A stretch of 64,000 nt of DNA, taken from positions 33,881,001-33,945,000 of the forward strand of contig CM042035.1 of NCBI GenBank assembly GCA_023525975.1. Reading direction: 5' to 3'. A program made the translations under genes and the position numbers. This document shows, in pieces, positions 20,645 to 33,482 of the stretch. The DNA is from Smallanthus sonchifolius (Eukaryota; Streptophyta; Magnoliopsida; Asterales; Asteraceae). Position 1 is the first letter of the stretch. Each line of letters begins with the position of its first letter. The notes beneath the pieces were generated by a model. The model was not told the DNA's origin and searched no databases. It saw only the letters and a list, made by a program, of their open reading frames with translations.

Positions 20645-22749
20645 CAAGATGTTCAAAACGTGTTCGATCAAATGCCTTAAAAAAAGGTCAGCAAAGTTGT
20701 CATCCGTGTAAACCTTTACAAGTTCAATAAGATGCTTTTCATCACAGTCACGGATGAAATGATGGTGAATTCAATATGGTTAGTTTTGGAATGTTTCACC
20801 GGGTTGTTTGTGATGGACATGGTGGCATTGTTGTCAATGAACAGTGGAGTTCCAGTGAAATTTAAGCCGTAGTCTCTCAATTGTTGCTGAATCCACAATA
20901 TCTGAGAACAACCGCTCGCCGCAGCAATGTACTCTTCTTCACATGTTGAGATAGAAACCGTTGACTACTTCTTGCACTGCCAGAAAACCAGCCTGCCTCC
21001 TAAGAATTGACATCCACCTGAGGTTGATTTTCTATCAAGGTTACAACCGCCATAGTCTGAATCAGTATAGGCTTTGAGGTCAAATGACTGCTGCTTTGAG
21101 TACCAAAGACCTAATCGGGGTTTCCCTTTTAAGTATCTGAAGAATCTCTTCACAGATATCATATGAGACTCGTTTGGTTATGACTGAAACCTTGAGCACA
21201 AAGATACAGCAAACATTATGTCGAGCCTTGAAGCTATGAGATACATGAGAGAACCGATCATCCCACGGTACAATTTACAATCCACATCCTTTCCATCTTT
21301 GTCTGGATGCAAACCGTGATTGACTGGGATAGGTGTGCCATAAGTACTGTTATCATTCATCTTGTATTTTGACAAGATGTCCTGCACATACTTAGTTTGA
21401 TGTAGATAGATGCCATCCTCTCTTTGACTGACTTGCAGACCCAGGAAGAATGACAATTCAACCATGTTGCTTATCTCAAACTTGGACTTCATCACCTGTT
21501 CGAATTCCCTACACATCTCTTCATTTGTAGACCCAAAGATAATGTCATCGACATACACTTGTACAAGTAGAATATCACCCCCTTCTTTCCGAATGAAGAG
21601 GGTCGAGTAAATCTGTCCACGATCAAAACCATTGGACAGTAGATGTTTTGATAAAGTCTCATACCATGCCCGAGGTACTTGATGAAGACCATAAAGTGCT
21701 TTGTCGAGCTTATACACTTTATTGATATTATGCGGATCTTCAAAGCCTGGTGGTTGAGTGACATAGACCTCTTCATTAACTTTTCCATACAGGAAAGCAC
21801 TCTTCACATCAAGTTGGTAGACCTTGAAGCCGACATAGGAGGCATAAACCATAAACAGTCGAATAGCCTCAAGTCTAGCAACTGGGGCATATACTTCAGT
21901 GTAATCCAAGCCCTCTTGTTGGTAAAATCCTTGAACAACCAACCTTGCCTTGTTTTTCACTATGACGTGTCGATCATCCGTTTTGCGCTTGAACACCCAT
22001 ATGGTTCTAATTGGTTGTACGCCTCTTGGCAAGTCTACTAAATCCCACACATGCAACTTTTGCAATTGAGACAGTTCATCTTGCATTGCCTCAATCCAGC
22101 AGTTTTTAGCGAGAGCTTCTTTCACATTCTTAGGCTCTAATTGGCACACGAATGTAACATGCAAACATGTTTCCATGATATGAGTGTCAAGTATCTCAGC
22201 ATACAAACCGGTGTTCTCAGCAATGGTTCTACGACGAGTCTGAACACCGGCATGAGGATCACCAATGAAGTTGTCAATTGGATGATTCTTATGCACTCTC
22301 GTCTCTGGTACATTCGATTCCTGGAGATTTGTGTTTAGATTCGTGCTCAACTCCCCCATATCCTGTGTTCTAGAAGAAGCATCATTTCCTACGCGAATGT
22401 TAGAATTAGCTGGAGCGTCATCTCCATCAGCATGAACAACTTCAACAGACTCACTATCATGAGTACCAGATGCAGATCCCGCATTGGAATCGGGAGTCAC
22501 AATAGGTACGGTGGCGCGGGTTAACAAATTGGAGTTATTGCCACCATTAAAGAAATCGTACATATTTGCGGCATCGTCGGCAGATAGACCAGGAAGGTTG
22601 AAAGACTTGAATAGCGCATCATAATCAAAACCCCAAACTGGACCAGTTAGTTCTGGTGGAATGCTGTGTTTGCTGCAATCTACTTCGAACCATTCCCCGA
22701 CAGTACGAGTTACTATATTATACACTCTCGCATGGTGAATTGGCAACAT
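20645..22749 (-). pseudogene. TE-4 pol: reverse transcriptase and RNase H
   Basis: The minus strand encodes an integrase tail and linker, then a Copia RT (about 22110-21180) with RLVVQGFYQQEGLDYTEVYAP, QLDVKSAFLYG, ALYGLHQVPRAWYE and the catalytic YVDDIIFGS, followed by RNase H with YTDSDYGGCNLDRKSTSG, CEEEYIAAASG and IDNNATMSITNNP. The RT frame is open for 523 codons up to a TAA at 21178. RNase H continues in the same frame after that stop and one further TAG near 20963. RT copies element RNA and RNase H removes the template. Two stops make it non-functional although motifs are retained. Confidence 0.9.
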
Positions 22750-23928
22750 ATCCTAAGAAGATGCCTTCCACTTCTTTTGCATGTAATTTAGATTTTCGAT
22801 CCTTGTATTGTAGAAATAAAGAACAGGGACTACCAAAAGGAACAAGGTAGTCAAGATTGGGAGGTCGATTGTTGATCAACTCATAGCAAATCTTGTGGTG
22901 CCTTTTAACAACCAGGACCCTGTTCAAAATGTGACAAGTTGTGTTGACCGCTTCTGCCCAGAAAGTGACAGGAAGCTATGCATCTAATAGCATTGTCCTT
23001 GCAGTCTCGATCAAGGTTCTGTTCTTCCTTTCTGCTGAGGTGTGTACGGGGCACTAAATTCATGACATATACACTTCTTGAGACAAAAAAGTTCCATCAA
23101 ATTATTCTTGAACTAAGTTCCGTTATCACTCCTTATTCTTCTAACCTTCAACTTGCATGGGGATTCCAAGCTCAGGATCATGTATTGAAGAATATCAGCA
23201 GTCTCGTCCTTTGTACCTAAAAAATGCACCAAAGAAAAAACATGAGAAATCATCAGTTACAACCAGAGAGTATGACTTACCTCCAATACTCCTGATACTT
23301 ATGGGCCTGAACAGATCCATATGTAAGAGCTCCAAAGGGGTATCAATGGAGTTTTGGAAATTGGGCTTGTGAGACTTTCGTTGCTGTTTGCCCTTCTTAC
23401 AAGGCATACAATCATCTGCAACGGCAAATCTCAGCTTCGGAATCCCGGTAACTAAACCGTTTCGGACAAGATGATTCATTTTTCGATAAGAAATGTGTCC
23501 GAGTTTCCTATGCCACACGTAACAACTGATAAGGTGGTTGTTGCCACGCTCATATCGATCTGATAGGTGTCGTTTGTTGTTGGTGCTCGCATCAGAATCC
23601 GGTCTTTAGGAACTTCAAAACCAGGTTTGAGAATCATGTATTCTGACTTGTAAAACATAACCGAGTACTCCTTGTCGCACATTTGAGAGACACTCAACAG
23701 GTTATGCTTCAGCTGTTCGCAGTAGTTGACGTTGTCGAAGCTAACACAACCATTTAAAACCATGCCTTGACAAGTGATACTACCGCCCTTCTCTCCTGCC
23801 AATACCACATAGCCGCCTCTGAATGGTTTGACATCTTGAAGCAGGGCTATGCTGCTTATCATGTGCCGGGAGCATCCACTATCTACATACCAATGATTAG
23901 ATATAGTACCCTTCGGATGTCCCTGCAC
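22718..23928 (-). pseudogene. TE-4 pol: protease and integrase
   Basis: Protease begins near 23928 with WYVDSGCSRHM (catalytic DSG), followed by LKHNLLSVSQMCDKEY. The integrase zinc domain (MWHRKLGHISYRKMNHL ... CMPCKKGKQ) and HMDLFRPISI lie at 23518-23195. The core from 23194 to 22928 is frameshifted but still shows RRIRSDNGT, then a stop, and HEFSAPYTPQQ. The integrase C-terminal part is at 22927-22718. Frames change near 23480, 23190 and 22740, so no full integrase could be made. Confidence 0.85.
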
Positions 23929-23962
23929 GAGTCACACACATATTAGTTAGATTTGGAGATCC
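23923..23962 (-). promoter_or_regulatory. Splice-acceptor-like signal at the gag-pol boundary of TE-4
   Basis: After the gag stop (AWISKSN*), the minus strand has CTAACTAAT, a T/G-rich run and GTGCAG. The protease frame starts in phase 0 right after the AG. The same layout is present in TE-5 and TE-9. Confidence 0.4.
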
Positions 23963-25937
23963 AAGCCATAGTGGTCTTGGGTCGTCCGTCTTTCTCAAAA
24001 TAAACTACCTCTATCAACTCACAGTCGTGACTGTCAAAAAAGGGTGAATCTTTAGAAGGCTTAGGATTAGGAGATTGAGAACTTTTAGATTTCTTGTTCC
24101 AGGACCTTTTCTTTTTCTTAACTGGAACAATAGGCTTGCATTCAACATCAACTGGTGAACTAGTAGAAGCTTCACCTGATTGAATTCCTGCCAGTTGTTC
24201 CAGCTTTCTCAATCTCTTGTTCCATCTTCTTCTCTATGGTTTCTAGAGTTTCACCACAAGTTTCTCACCAGTTGGTGCACTACCAGAGGTAGAAGCACGA
24301 GGCTTAGCAGGAAACCTTTCCCTTGTTGGAACAAATGGTTTAGCCTCAGATATGGTTTTTGGCTTCACCAAAGGTTTCACTGGTGGTTTCACCCGCCTTT
24401 GATTTAGGACTGTTAGGCTGTTTCACTGGTGGTGACTTGGGGACAATAGCTAGTTGTGAACCAATTGACCGTTTCCCTTGATTCTTATTAGGGTAGTTCA
24501 CCAAGATGTGACCGACCATACCACTGTGAAAACAGGTTCTCCTATCCTCGTGAATCCTCATGTAAGGTTCTTTTGATTTGACATTAGATGACTCAGAATG
24601 ATGAGCAGAAGGAGTTGTTTGATGAACAGTAGCATTGGTTTGACCCGGTGGTGATTGATTTTTGGGAATATAATATTTTTACATGTTTTCTTGATTGCCA
24701 AGCCCGTAATGAGCTGCAAAGGCTTCTTTCTTAACTTGATTAATATTTTTATACCCCCCATAAAGCATCACTTTTAATTTCTCATTGGTTTCAACACTAT
24801 CGGGTTCAGTCAATATACAATTTTAACGATCAGTAACAATGTTTTTCTTAACCTTCTGTTCACCAAGCAACTCCTCTGAGATTACACCTTCAGGGCAGGT
24901 GTTCTCAGAGCCTGCATTTGTAAAGAACTATTCATCAGATGCAGAGTCGGCCTTATTTGAGGAATCATCCTTGTTAGAGGAATCATCCTGACTTGAGGAC
25001 TCATCAAGGCAAGACAAATCAATGTCAATTAAGCTGTTGATAAATTTCCCGCTTACTGGTGGAGGAATGGCATTAGTACCCAGCCCTAAGCCATTCATTT
25101 GTTTTACTACAGACTCGTAATGTTCCACCACAAAACGAGAATTTTTCAACTTCTCAATATTGCCTTTCAACTACAAGATCTCATTTTGCAGTTTCGTGAT
25201 CTCATTGTTTCTCTTTTCCAACCCCTTGTATGCAACATCCAAATGAAACTGTTGATCACTGATTTTAAGTGAATAATCACGTTTTTCTTTCTTCAAAGTT
25301 TCAATTGAATCTTTGTATCGTTTTTCGTTTTCTGTGTAGCTTAAAGCTGCAATACGAAGGGGTTCGACCTTGTCTTGAAGCTTAGAATTTTCATCCTTCA
25401 AGCGTAGACATTTTGAACAATAAATGGCATCAAAAGAATTAGAATCTACCTCAGTTGATGAACATGATGTTTCTCCAATAGCCATGAGGGCAACTACAGT
25501 TGTAGACTCCCCTTGGTCAGCCACAGAAGATTCCCGTTCTTCTGTTTCCATCATCTCTACGATCTCAACCATGATACCAACTTGTGTTTGAGCAATAAGT
25601 GCATTCTCCAGATGAACACCGCAATCAAAGTTATCGTCCTGTTATGCTACCAAAGCGTTAGACGTTCCACCTTGACTTTGATTGTGGTTGTTGGAATTGT
25701 TGTACCCTTGACCGTTTCCTTGGCTTGGTCTGGTGAAACCCGAGGCCGGTGCTTTGTCCTTTTGACATTATTTTGCAAAATGCCCAAAGTTATTGCATTT
25801 GTAGCACTTGTCCTTGGATTTATCAAATCCCACCTTGGCATTTGAATGTCCACCAATAAATTTCCTGCTAGTTCTATTTAGGAAACGCTTAGCCCTTCTC
25901 AAGATCATGGCCATATTCCACTGAATATCCATATCCT
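23943..25937 (-). pseudogene. TE-4 gag remnant
   Basis: The 5' portion is cut off by TE-5 at 25937. What remains is IQWNMAMILRRAKRF, a first zinc knuckle CYKCNNFGHFAK (about 25800-25770), a coiled-coil region with heptad-like LQDKVEPLRIAALSYTENE (25572-25171), a Ser/Asp-rich stretch, a decayed second knuckle (CFHSGMVGHILVNYP, lacking a Cys) near 24540-24490, and the tail YFEKDGRPKTTMAW before the stop at 23943. Gag forms the virus-like particle and binds RNA. At least five frame breaks occur. Confidence 0.85.
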
Positions 25938-26365
25938 TGTTAGGACATAGATTGTATGACAAAAGCTTTGTAATATTTTAGATCTTATTGTCTTTATGTT
26001 TTTATGTAAATGTTTAGTTTTTGTACAAGTTCTGCTAGAGGCGAACTTGATAAGTTTGCCTGCTCTATCAGAGGCGAACTTGTTAAGTTCGCCTAAGCAT
26101 CTTTGAAGCGCACTTGTTAAGTTCGCCAGGTGCAGAACATGTGTCTATAAATAGAGTTACAGAGTCTGTTTAGAACAAGTAAGTGAGACTGTTCGAACAA
26201 GAATCCTATAAACTCTGTGTTTGCGAATACAAAGAGAAAGCTTTATTTACATGCTGTGTTTACTTGTCAGTTAGTATACATTCGTTAACACGAAGGATTC
26301 CGCACTCCGTGTTATCGAGACGTCTTATCACGAGATCGATCTGAGATGTGTAATGAGGACCTACA
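25938..26365 (+). repeat. 5' LTR of TE-5
   Basis: The LTR is 428 bp, from TGTTAGGACATAG to ACCTACA, homologous to both LTRs of TE-8. It is followed 2 bp later by the primer site. The 5 bp before it are ATCCT; no matching copy is found because the 3' end is lost. Confidence 0.93.
26039..26154 (+). promoter_or_regulatory. LTR promoter of TE-5: GCGAACTT array plus TATAAATAG
   Basis: Three GCGAACTT-N3-AAGTTCGC copies (N3 = GAT, GTT, GTT; one arm mutated to GCGCACTT) end about 18 bp before CTATAAATAG (26145-26154). Transcription would start about 30 bp further on, near 26180. Confidence 0.75.
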
Positions 26366-26367
26366 AG

Positions 26368-26379
26368 TGGTATCAGAGC
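26368..26379 (+). other. Primer-binding site of TE-5
   Basis: TGGTATCAGAGC lies 2 bp after the LTR and is complementary to initiator Met tRNA. Confidence 0.95.
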
Positions 26380-26929
26380 TTTTACTCGTGATTTGTGGTT
26401 GATTTTTGTTGATTAGAGACGGTTTTTGTGTACAATTTGACAAGAAATTGGTTATTTTTGAAGATTTTGTATCCATGGAGTTTTCAAGTTCTTGAAACTG
26501 ATTTTACTGCTGATTTTGTGGATTTGAGGTGAATTTTGATGAAATTAATCCGATAGAAGTGTTCGAATTGATAAAATACTATATCCTACGGTTCAATTTC
26601 TTCTAATTCCTTCTAAATCTGCTTGAAATGATGATTTTTGGGGATTTTTGTTCGTGTTTGGTTTAGAGTTCTTGCTGAGTTTGTTTCAGCTGTTTTAAGC
26701 GAACTTGCTGAAAGTTGTTGCAGGCGAACTTAGCAAGCGAACTTATTAAGTTCGCTCCTGTCAGTTTAGGCGAACTTAATAGGAGAACTTAATCGGCGAA
26801 CTTACTGAAGTTTTTTGGGTAAGAGAACTTATCAAGTTCGCTTGATATCAAATCTGCTTGTTTGAGGCGAACCTATTATCTTCGCCTAAGGGGATTTTTT
26901 TTTCAACACTTGAAATTTTTTTCTGAAAA
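26380..26929 (+). other. TE-5 leader with a second GCGAACTT array
   Basis: This is the untranslated region between primer site and gag ATG. From about 26702 to 26900 it holds six or more full or half copies of GCGAACTT-N3-AAGTTCGC, some missing the right arm. They are thus in the genomic RNA as well as in the DNA. No ORF is supported. Confidence 0.8.
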
Positions 26930-29925
26930 ATGGTAAATATGGTACAAGTGACAAATATGTTGAATTACGACAACGAGATTGGTACATCTCAGAAACCGCC
27001 CAAATTGTTAAGTCTTGTAGATTATTCGAATTGGAAAGATCGGTTTGATCAGGTCATATCCTTTACTGATACAAGTTTATGGATTCCAATCTTAGAAGGT
27101 CGCATCCGACATATACTTGTATGGGAAAAGATGATGTTCCTAAATCAGTATCTGCGTTAACCACAGAAGAAAAAATATTGTTTGATAGAGAAAAGAAGGC
27201 AATGGCTAGTATCTCAATGTCTCTTCCAAAAGAAATTTATCACAGCTTTAAACAATTCAGGAGTTCTCAACAATTGTGGGAGGCGTTGCAAATGAGGTGT
27301 GAAGGGAGTTTGGATGTTAAGAAAAACCGAAACGAATTATTGAAAAAGCAATTCTTAGTGTTCAAGCACTTTCAAAATGAATCTTTAGATGATCTTGTAA
27401 CTAGATTCTATCATTTGCTAAGTGAGTTGTCGAGCGCTTCAGTGGTTTATGAGACTGAGGAGATAAATGATAAATTCTTGGAGGCATTACCATCGAAATT
27501 TGATGTGTATACCGTTTTGATTAAAGAGAATACCAAGTATAAAACTATGTCTCTTGAGGAAGTACTTGGCAAGATTCAGTCACATGATTTAAATATGAAG
27601 AAGAAGGAAACTAATATGGAGCATATCCAAGATCCTTCAATGTATTTTGCTAAGTCTTCTGGCAAAACTGGTACATGGGTTGCATTCTTTTCTGGTGATA
27701 CTCGAGAGGTTTCTCATGATCATTGTTCTGGAATTCCAAGTCATCCAGGTTTCTCTGCAAATTCAACTTCGTCATCGTCTGGAACACATAATATGAGTCA
27801 AAGTGTTGTTGATGATTATTTAGCAATGTTTTCTTCCTTCTTGGCATCTTATGAAAATTTTATTGGTGGGAAGATACATGATCCAGAGGTTATTGAAGAA
27901 GATTTTAGACATATTGATCATGTTGATCTGGAAGAGATGAATATTCAATTGAACATGGCTATGCTGATGCGACAAGCAAAGGATTTTTTTAAAGAAGACC
28001 GGAAGAAAGTATATTGGGTCTAACAGTCATTCACGTATGGGATTTGACAAAACCAAAGTTTGTTGCTATAATTGTCAGGAGTATGGTCATTTCGCCAAAG
28101 AATGTGTGAAGCCAAAAGTTGAGTTTGATTCTCAGAAGAAGCCTAATAACTTTCAGAACAATCGGAATCAGTCACATGGTCCCTCTAGTTCTGGAAATTC
28201 TAATCATGCTTCTGCATTTTCTGCTTTGGTAGCTCAGAATGATGACAATTATGACTGGGGTATTCATCTTGAAGATTTGGTTGGTTCGGTAAGTCAAGCG
28301 TTTGTAGCTAAAATTCATTCTACACAATCTGAAGAGTCAGCTGATGATGATAGCTCAAGTGATGGTGAGAATTTGCCGAGTACTGATGAAGAGCATGATC
28401 AGGTAAAGAAAGTTGAATCTGATATTACTTCTGGTGTTTCTGAAGATGATATTGTTTTAACTCAAAATTCTTTTGATGGTGCTGATTCAGAGAATATTCC
28501 TATTGCAAAAGTATTCATGGCAGATATGTCCGATCCTTCAAAGGTAAAAGATTCTGTATGTCACATTTATTGTTCAAATTGCATTAGTGTAAAGGATAAA
28601 ATGCAAAAAGTCATGGATGATAACACAAATTTAATTTGTGATATGAAATCAATGCATTCAGTTAATCAAAAACTGAAAGATAATGATAAACTGTGTGTCG
28701 ATAGAATTGAATCTTTGAAAAGGGATTTAAATTCTTTGGGGTTGAAATATAAGGAACAAGCATATCATCTGGATATGGCTTATGCTGAGATTGAGAAGCG
28801 AAATGAAATTGTCCCTCAAACGAACAAAGAAATTTCTGATAAAGAATCTGAAGTGATCAAACTACATCGAAAGCTGGAAAATTTTGAAAATTCATCTGTA
28901 GTATTGGATTATTTTAATACTAATGCTGATCCTAGTAAGAGGGTTGTTGGGATTGGATTTGTTCCTCCACCATTCAATGCAAATTATGTGGTTGAACCTG
29001 AAATTATTCATGAAGAGGAAATAGATCCAAAGACAGTGTTGAAAGTGAATCCAGTAACTGGTGAAGATATGATATATGATTCTGAGGATGAAAATGAGGT
29101 TTTTGATGATAAGAAGGTTGAGGGCATTCCAAAGGAAGTTCAACTTGATGATCCAAAGATAGTGAAAAATGTTACCCGTGATAGATGCATTTTGACAGAA
29201 CCTGATGAGGTGAAAGTTGAACAACCTAAGCTGTTAAAAATGTTACAATCAAGTGGTTTTGTTACTGCTGGTTATCAAAAGCCACTTTCATCAAAGGTGC
29301 CTACACAAATTTATGTTCAAAAGAAGCCGGTTAAATGTTCAGTAAATTCTTCTGAAGCTTGTTCATCGGCAGATTCATCAAATTCAAGAAAAACTCCTTA
29401 TGTCAAAAATCATCATGATAGAAGAGTTTGTTTTCATTGTAATGAGGCTGGTCACATTCAGGTTCACTGTCCTTATAATTACTAAGGCAAATTAAAGATC
29501 GCTCTCTCACAACAAAGAATGTGCCTTGTCAATCATTTGATAAATCTTCGGGATTTAAGAAGCACGACAATCATAGTTCTAAACCAGTTGTTTTTCAACA
29601 GAAGTTTGAGATTCCACATGTTGGAATTTCAAAGGAGTCTCAACCTGAGGTCAAACTTTCTAGACCACAACGAAGAAGACGTAATAGGAAATTAAAGAAA
29701 ATTTTGGAAACAACTGAATCTGATAATAATAAATCTAAAAATGTTTTTCCAATAAATCAAAATATGTCTTCTTTGAGAAAGTCAAATAAAAAATCTTATG
29801 TTCCAAAGGTTGATGACAATGTTAATTGTGAATTACTTGAAGTTTTTTATTTTGATCAATCCGGACGACCCAAGACCACAATGGCTTGGCTTCCTATTTC
29901 TAACTGGTTTTCTTTATTTATGTAG
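26930..29925 (+). pseudogene. TE-5 gag with two zinc knuckles
   Basis: Start is ATG 26930 (MVNMVQVTNMLNYD), after an A-rich stretch. The N-terminal UBN2-type gag domain includes LLSLVDYSNWKDRFD and, after a frameshift near 27100 (4 bases shorter than TE-8), FDREKKAMASISMSLPKEIY and LDDLVTRFYHLLSEL. A second shift near 28015 leads to knuckle 1 (CYNCQEYGHFAKEC, about 28070), then an acidic linker, a predicted coiled coil (28600-28900), VGIGFVPPPFNANY and knuckle 2 (CFHCNEAGHIQVHC, about 29430). After a stop at 29483 the basic RRRRNRKLKK stretch and YFDQSGRPKTTMAW lead to a TAG at 29925. Two CCHC knuckles about 450 residues apart are unusual for gag. Confidence 0.88.
29901..29925 (+). promoter_or_regulatory. 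Splice-acceptor-like signal at the gag-pol boundary of TE-5
   Basis: TTCTAACTGG, a T-rich run and ATGTAG lie at the end of gag. The in-frame TAG stop doubles as the AG dinucleotide, and protease coding (GAG CAA CCA) follows in phase 0. No donor has been identified. Confidence 0.4.
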
Positions 29926-30020
29926 GAGCAACCAAGGAGGACTATCAACAATACATGGTATGTAGATAGTGGTTGTTCTCGACATATGACAGGGAATATT
30001 AGTTTGTTGGAAGATGTGAT
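29926..30020 (+). pseudogene. TE-5 protease, first part
   Basis: It encodes NTWYVDSGCSRHMTGNISL with the DSG catalytic motif of Copia protease. It is interrupted at 30020 by TE-6. The next 50 bp (34180-34229) and the sequence from 34765 onward continue the same protein (GGYVAFAGNKGG, then YITGQCTLKN). Confidence 0.88.
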
Positions 30021-30267
30021 TGTCACACCCTCAAATTTATTCACTTAATAAATAAATAAATTAGGGTTGCAACGATTGGTAACATTTCACAACAGCGGAA
30101 GCTAAATAAAGACTTATAAATATGTCGAAAACCCTACATCTTCATCTTCTAAGGGCTTAATCCAAATGTTTAACCTATTCCAACCGTGCCGTATGAATTA
30201 CCTGAAAAACATGCTCAAAAATGTCAACGCAATGTTGGTGAGTTCACACGTTTTAAATGAATACAAT

Positions 30268-30510
30268 TTGCAAAACCATTTCTACGAAATGCTTTGGCAA
30301 AAACCATTTATACGAAATCCTTCGCCAAAAACCATTTGCACGAAATTGATTGACAAAACTGTTTGTACGAGTACTATTGGCAAAATCTTTTGCTCGAAAT
30401 TTACTGGCAAAACCATCGATACGTATACCATTGGCGAACCCCGTTTCTCAAAATTGACTAAAAAAAACATGGGTACGTATACCACTAGCGAAATCCTTTG
30501 CTCGAATTTA
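30268..30510. repeat. 27-bp degenerate tandem repeats in TE-6
   Basis: About nine units of 27-28 bp follow the pattern GGCAAAACCATTTGTACGAA plus a variable end. Codon-length multiples keep frames open on both strands (ORFs of 133 and 67 aa), which I treat as artefacts. Confidence 0.8.
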
Positions 30511-33474
30511 CTTTATGCATATGATAAACAAAACAAGTTAGCTGTTGATTCATCGAAGTCTAGCTAGCACATACGAATTATGTGATGCACAAGCCTATAT
30601 CCAAACCTTTAACGAATTCTCAAATTTTTCCCCAGCCCATTGTACCTTTAAACAATGAGAACAACAAGACCTAATATTCAATCATTTGACCCTGCTGGTC
30701 GGGTTAGCGCGACTAACCATGATTGGGGGTGTCAACCCGAATAGTACTATTAATATCGATCTTCGGCTAAGTCCATAGCTAATGGTTATAGTTCGAAATA
30801 CCGAGGACCTTTATGTGTTAACTCATGCACATAAGTGAATCATATGCTTGTTTCTCGTTTTCTAGTTATCATACCATTTGAATTTAATATGTTTTTCCCC
30901 CAAATATAGAAAACAGTAAGAAGGGGGCCGCAAAACTCACCTGGAAATGTGTTATGAACAATAATATCCTCCTGATATGAATGGAATCCATTGTCCACCT
31001 GATATGATGGTAACGGTATAATTTCCTACTCGAATTCTACGATACCTGTAGATGCTTAAAAAGATTTATGGACTAACCCTAATATTATAAAGTAAGTCAA
31101 AACCCGCGTCTAGTTATCACGCGTGCGGTTGAGCACTATTGATTCTTAACGGTATTATCGATTCGGTAATATTAGTTGATTAATTCGAGTTGGGTATTTC
31201 GACTCGAATATATTTTAATAGTTATATTCAAAAATATTAGTTTGTCGTGGACACAATCGTATATATCTATGTGCATGTATAATTACTAATAATTTAGGTT
31301 CGTGTCTCTTTTAACAAAATGTATGCAACTAAATGATTTTGTAAAACCATTCTAGGACTTGTAGTATATTCATACACGTATTTATAAATATAACTACATT
31401 CATATATTTATAAAATTTTAAAATCCCAAAACATATTTGTACCGTGGTAATTCTCAAATCACCGTTCCTTTTTAGGATTTGTTCAACTTTATGTAAACCT
31501 ATACGCGTAAATATATACTTAATTTAGTATATTCAATTAACATATTTTATTTACTCACGTCTTGACCAAAAATATATATATATATATATAATTTCATTCA
31601 TTGAATAAAATCGTCTCGCTTGTTTCTCATAACACATATATTTACATTGTATATACATACGTGGAATATTATTTAATTACGAGTATTAAAAGTATATAAT
31701 TACGTATACTTTTATATTACTTGTTCATGACTTGTTAACGTATTATGTTTTGAAACCGTTCGTATCACATATATAATCAAAAACCCCCGAACTCATATAT
31801 TTATCTATATTCGTATTTAAATATTATATTTAAGAAATAATCTCCCGATTTTGTGTAATGTGAATGTGTATATATATATATATTCGGATCTAAACATCAT
31901 AATATAAAATGTTCGTTTAATTTTGTAAGAAAAAGAATACTATATATATTTATATATATGTGTGTTCTAATCTAATTATTGTTTTATAAAATAATTAGTT
32001 TGGTTTGGTATACTGTATGAAGATTTTTAATTACATATATTTGTACGAATACGTTTATATTATATATATATATATATATATATACAAATTTATATTGGAA
32101 TGGATCATTGTTACTTGTCAAACTCTCGTTTAGTCGGTTTCGTTATAAATTAATTCGTATAAATTTAAGATGTCCAAAGGTAATATATAAGATACGAGTT
32201 TATCCTTAAAATAATTGTTATCCAAATTATCCGTAACAATAACCGTCATTGGCTTATCTTTTATAAACATTTAGTAAATATTTATACGATTGATATTCAT
32301 ACAATGTCTCATCCTACAGATTACACGTTCGTTTTGTAACTTATCGACTAATAATTTATACTTAGTTTGTACGTATCTCTCTTATCAACAACACATTTTA
32401 TACGACTCGTTGGTATTTAACGCCGCGTTAATATCTATTTTTGTCGTTAACGAATCTTTTAGGCTCAACGCAAATAACCACACACGCCCTTAAGTTTGAA
32501 ATATTAACTGTAAAATGTTTAGTGTGAGCTTTTACCTTCCGTGTGTTCCACTCTCAACCGACGCGTTCTAAATCTCACAATTCATGTATTTGATCATGTT
32601 TAACCGCCATTGACCCGAGTTTGATTGAGTTTGACCAGTGTTGACTAAGTTTGACTAGGTTTAACCAAGGCTCAGAGTGTCGTATCCTGTCCAAAAACAC
32701 ACGTTTTATACACGGGAATGGAACCCGGCAACCAAAAGTCACTAGATCTAGTCGGATAATTAATCGTTCGCCAAAAATTAGGCCTAAGCCACAATACTAA
32801 CCTCATAATTCGTAGATCGAGTCAATGGAACAACATATAGCCCAAAATTCGCTCGTTTGGGACTCACCGGAGTTTCATCAGAACATTGAAACTGAGAATA
32901 GATCAATATATTTGCGTAGATCTAGACGTGGTTCAACAAGAAAGCATGAAAGAGACTCACCTGCGACCACCCATGCCTCGCCAGAAAACCGACTTCGTCG
33001 GAGACCTGTATGGGTAGCCGGAATTTCGTGTTCGGCCCTCTACATGGTCGGGTCTTCACTGCCGCCACCCCTGTCCCACGCAAACTCCACTGTCGCCGCC
33101 ATTAAAGATCGTCGGACCCTCTTTTGTGGCGTAACCCTAGCGCTGCCCCCTTTTGCCGGAAAAGCTTGTCTCGTCGGAGAAACGGGTTCGCCGCTGCTGA
33201 CATGGTTCAAGGACCACCACCACCACTGTTATCACATCGCTGTCGTCGTCCACCTCCGATCGTTCCTCCGTCGCCGCTACCGTCGTCTCCATCCTTCCTC
33301 CGCCGCTGCCGTCGCGTCCCAGCTACTGTTCCCGCCATTACCAGAGAACCAGTGGCCACGTCGGAGCGAGAGGTCGACTCCTCCTCCTCACTCCCTCTCA
33401 TCTGACTCTCTCTATCTCTATGTGTGTGTGTTTTTCCTAGGGTTTGAGAAAATGAGGGTGATGAGAAAGAGATG

Positions 33475-33482
33475 TTTTTATA
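33475..33482 (-). promoter_or_regulatory. TATA box of the TE-6 LTR
   Basis: The minus strand reads CCTATAAAAACATC, followed by a purine- and CT-rich leader with GAGAGAGAG. This supports minus orientation and places U3 on the right. Confidence 0.55.

Larger units (their letters stand above)
15154..25937 (-). mobile_element. TE-4: Ty1/Copia (SIRE-like) element with ORF3, 5' end lost
   Basis: In minus orientation the order is gag (truncated at 25937 by TE-5), protease, integrase, RT, RNase H, a 2.2-kb spacer with its own promoter-like module, ORF3, a polypurine tract and a truncated 3' LTR. Protease-integrase-RT order defines Copia, and the long gag plus post-pol ORF points to the SIRE/Maximus lineage. 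Many stops and frameshifts make it a fossil. It is the outermost layer of the nest holding TE-5 to TE-9. Confidence 0.9.

Noticed and set aside
31560..32100. (TA)n runs as replication origin or matrix-attachment site
   Set aside because: Simple AT repeats inside a solo LTR. No additional signal supports either call.
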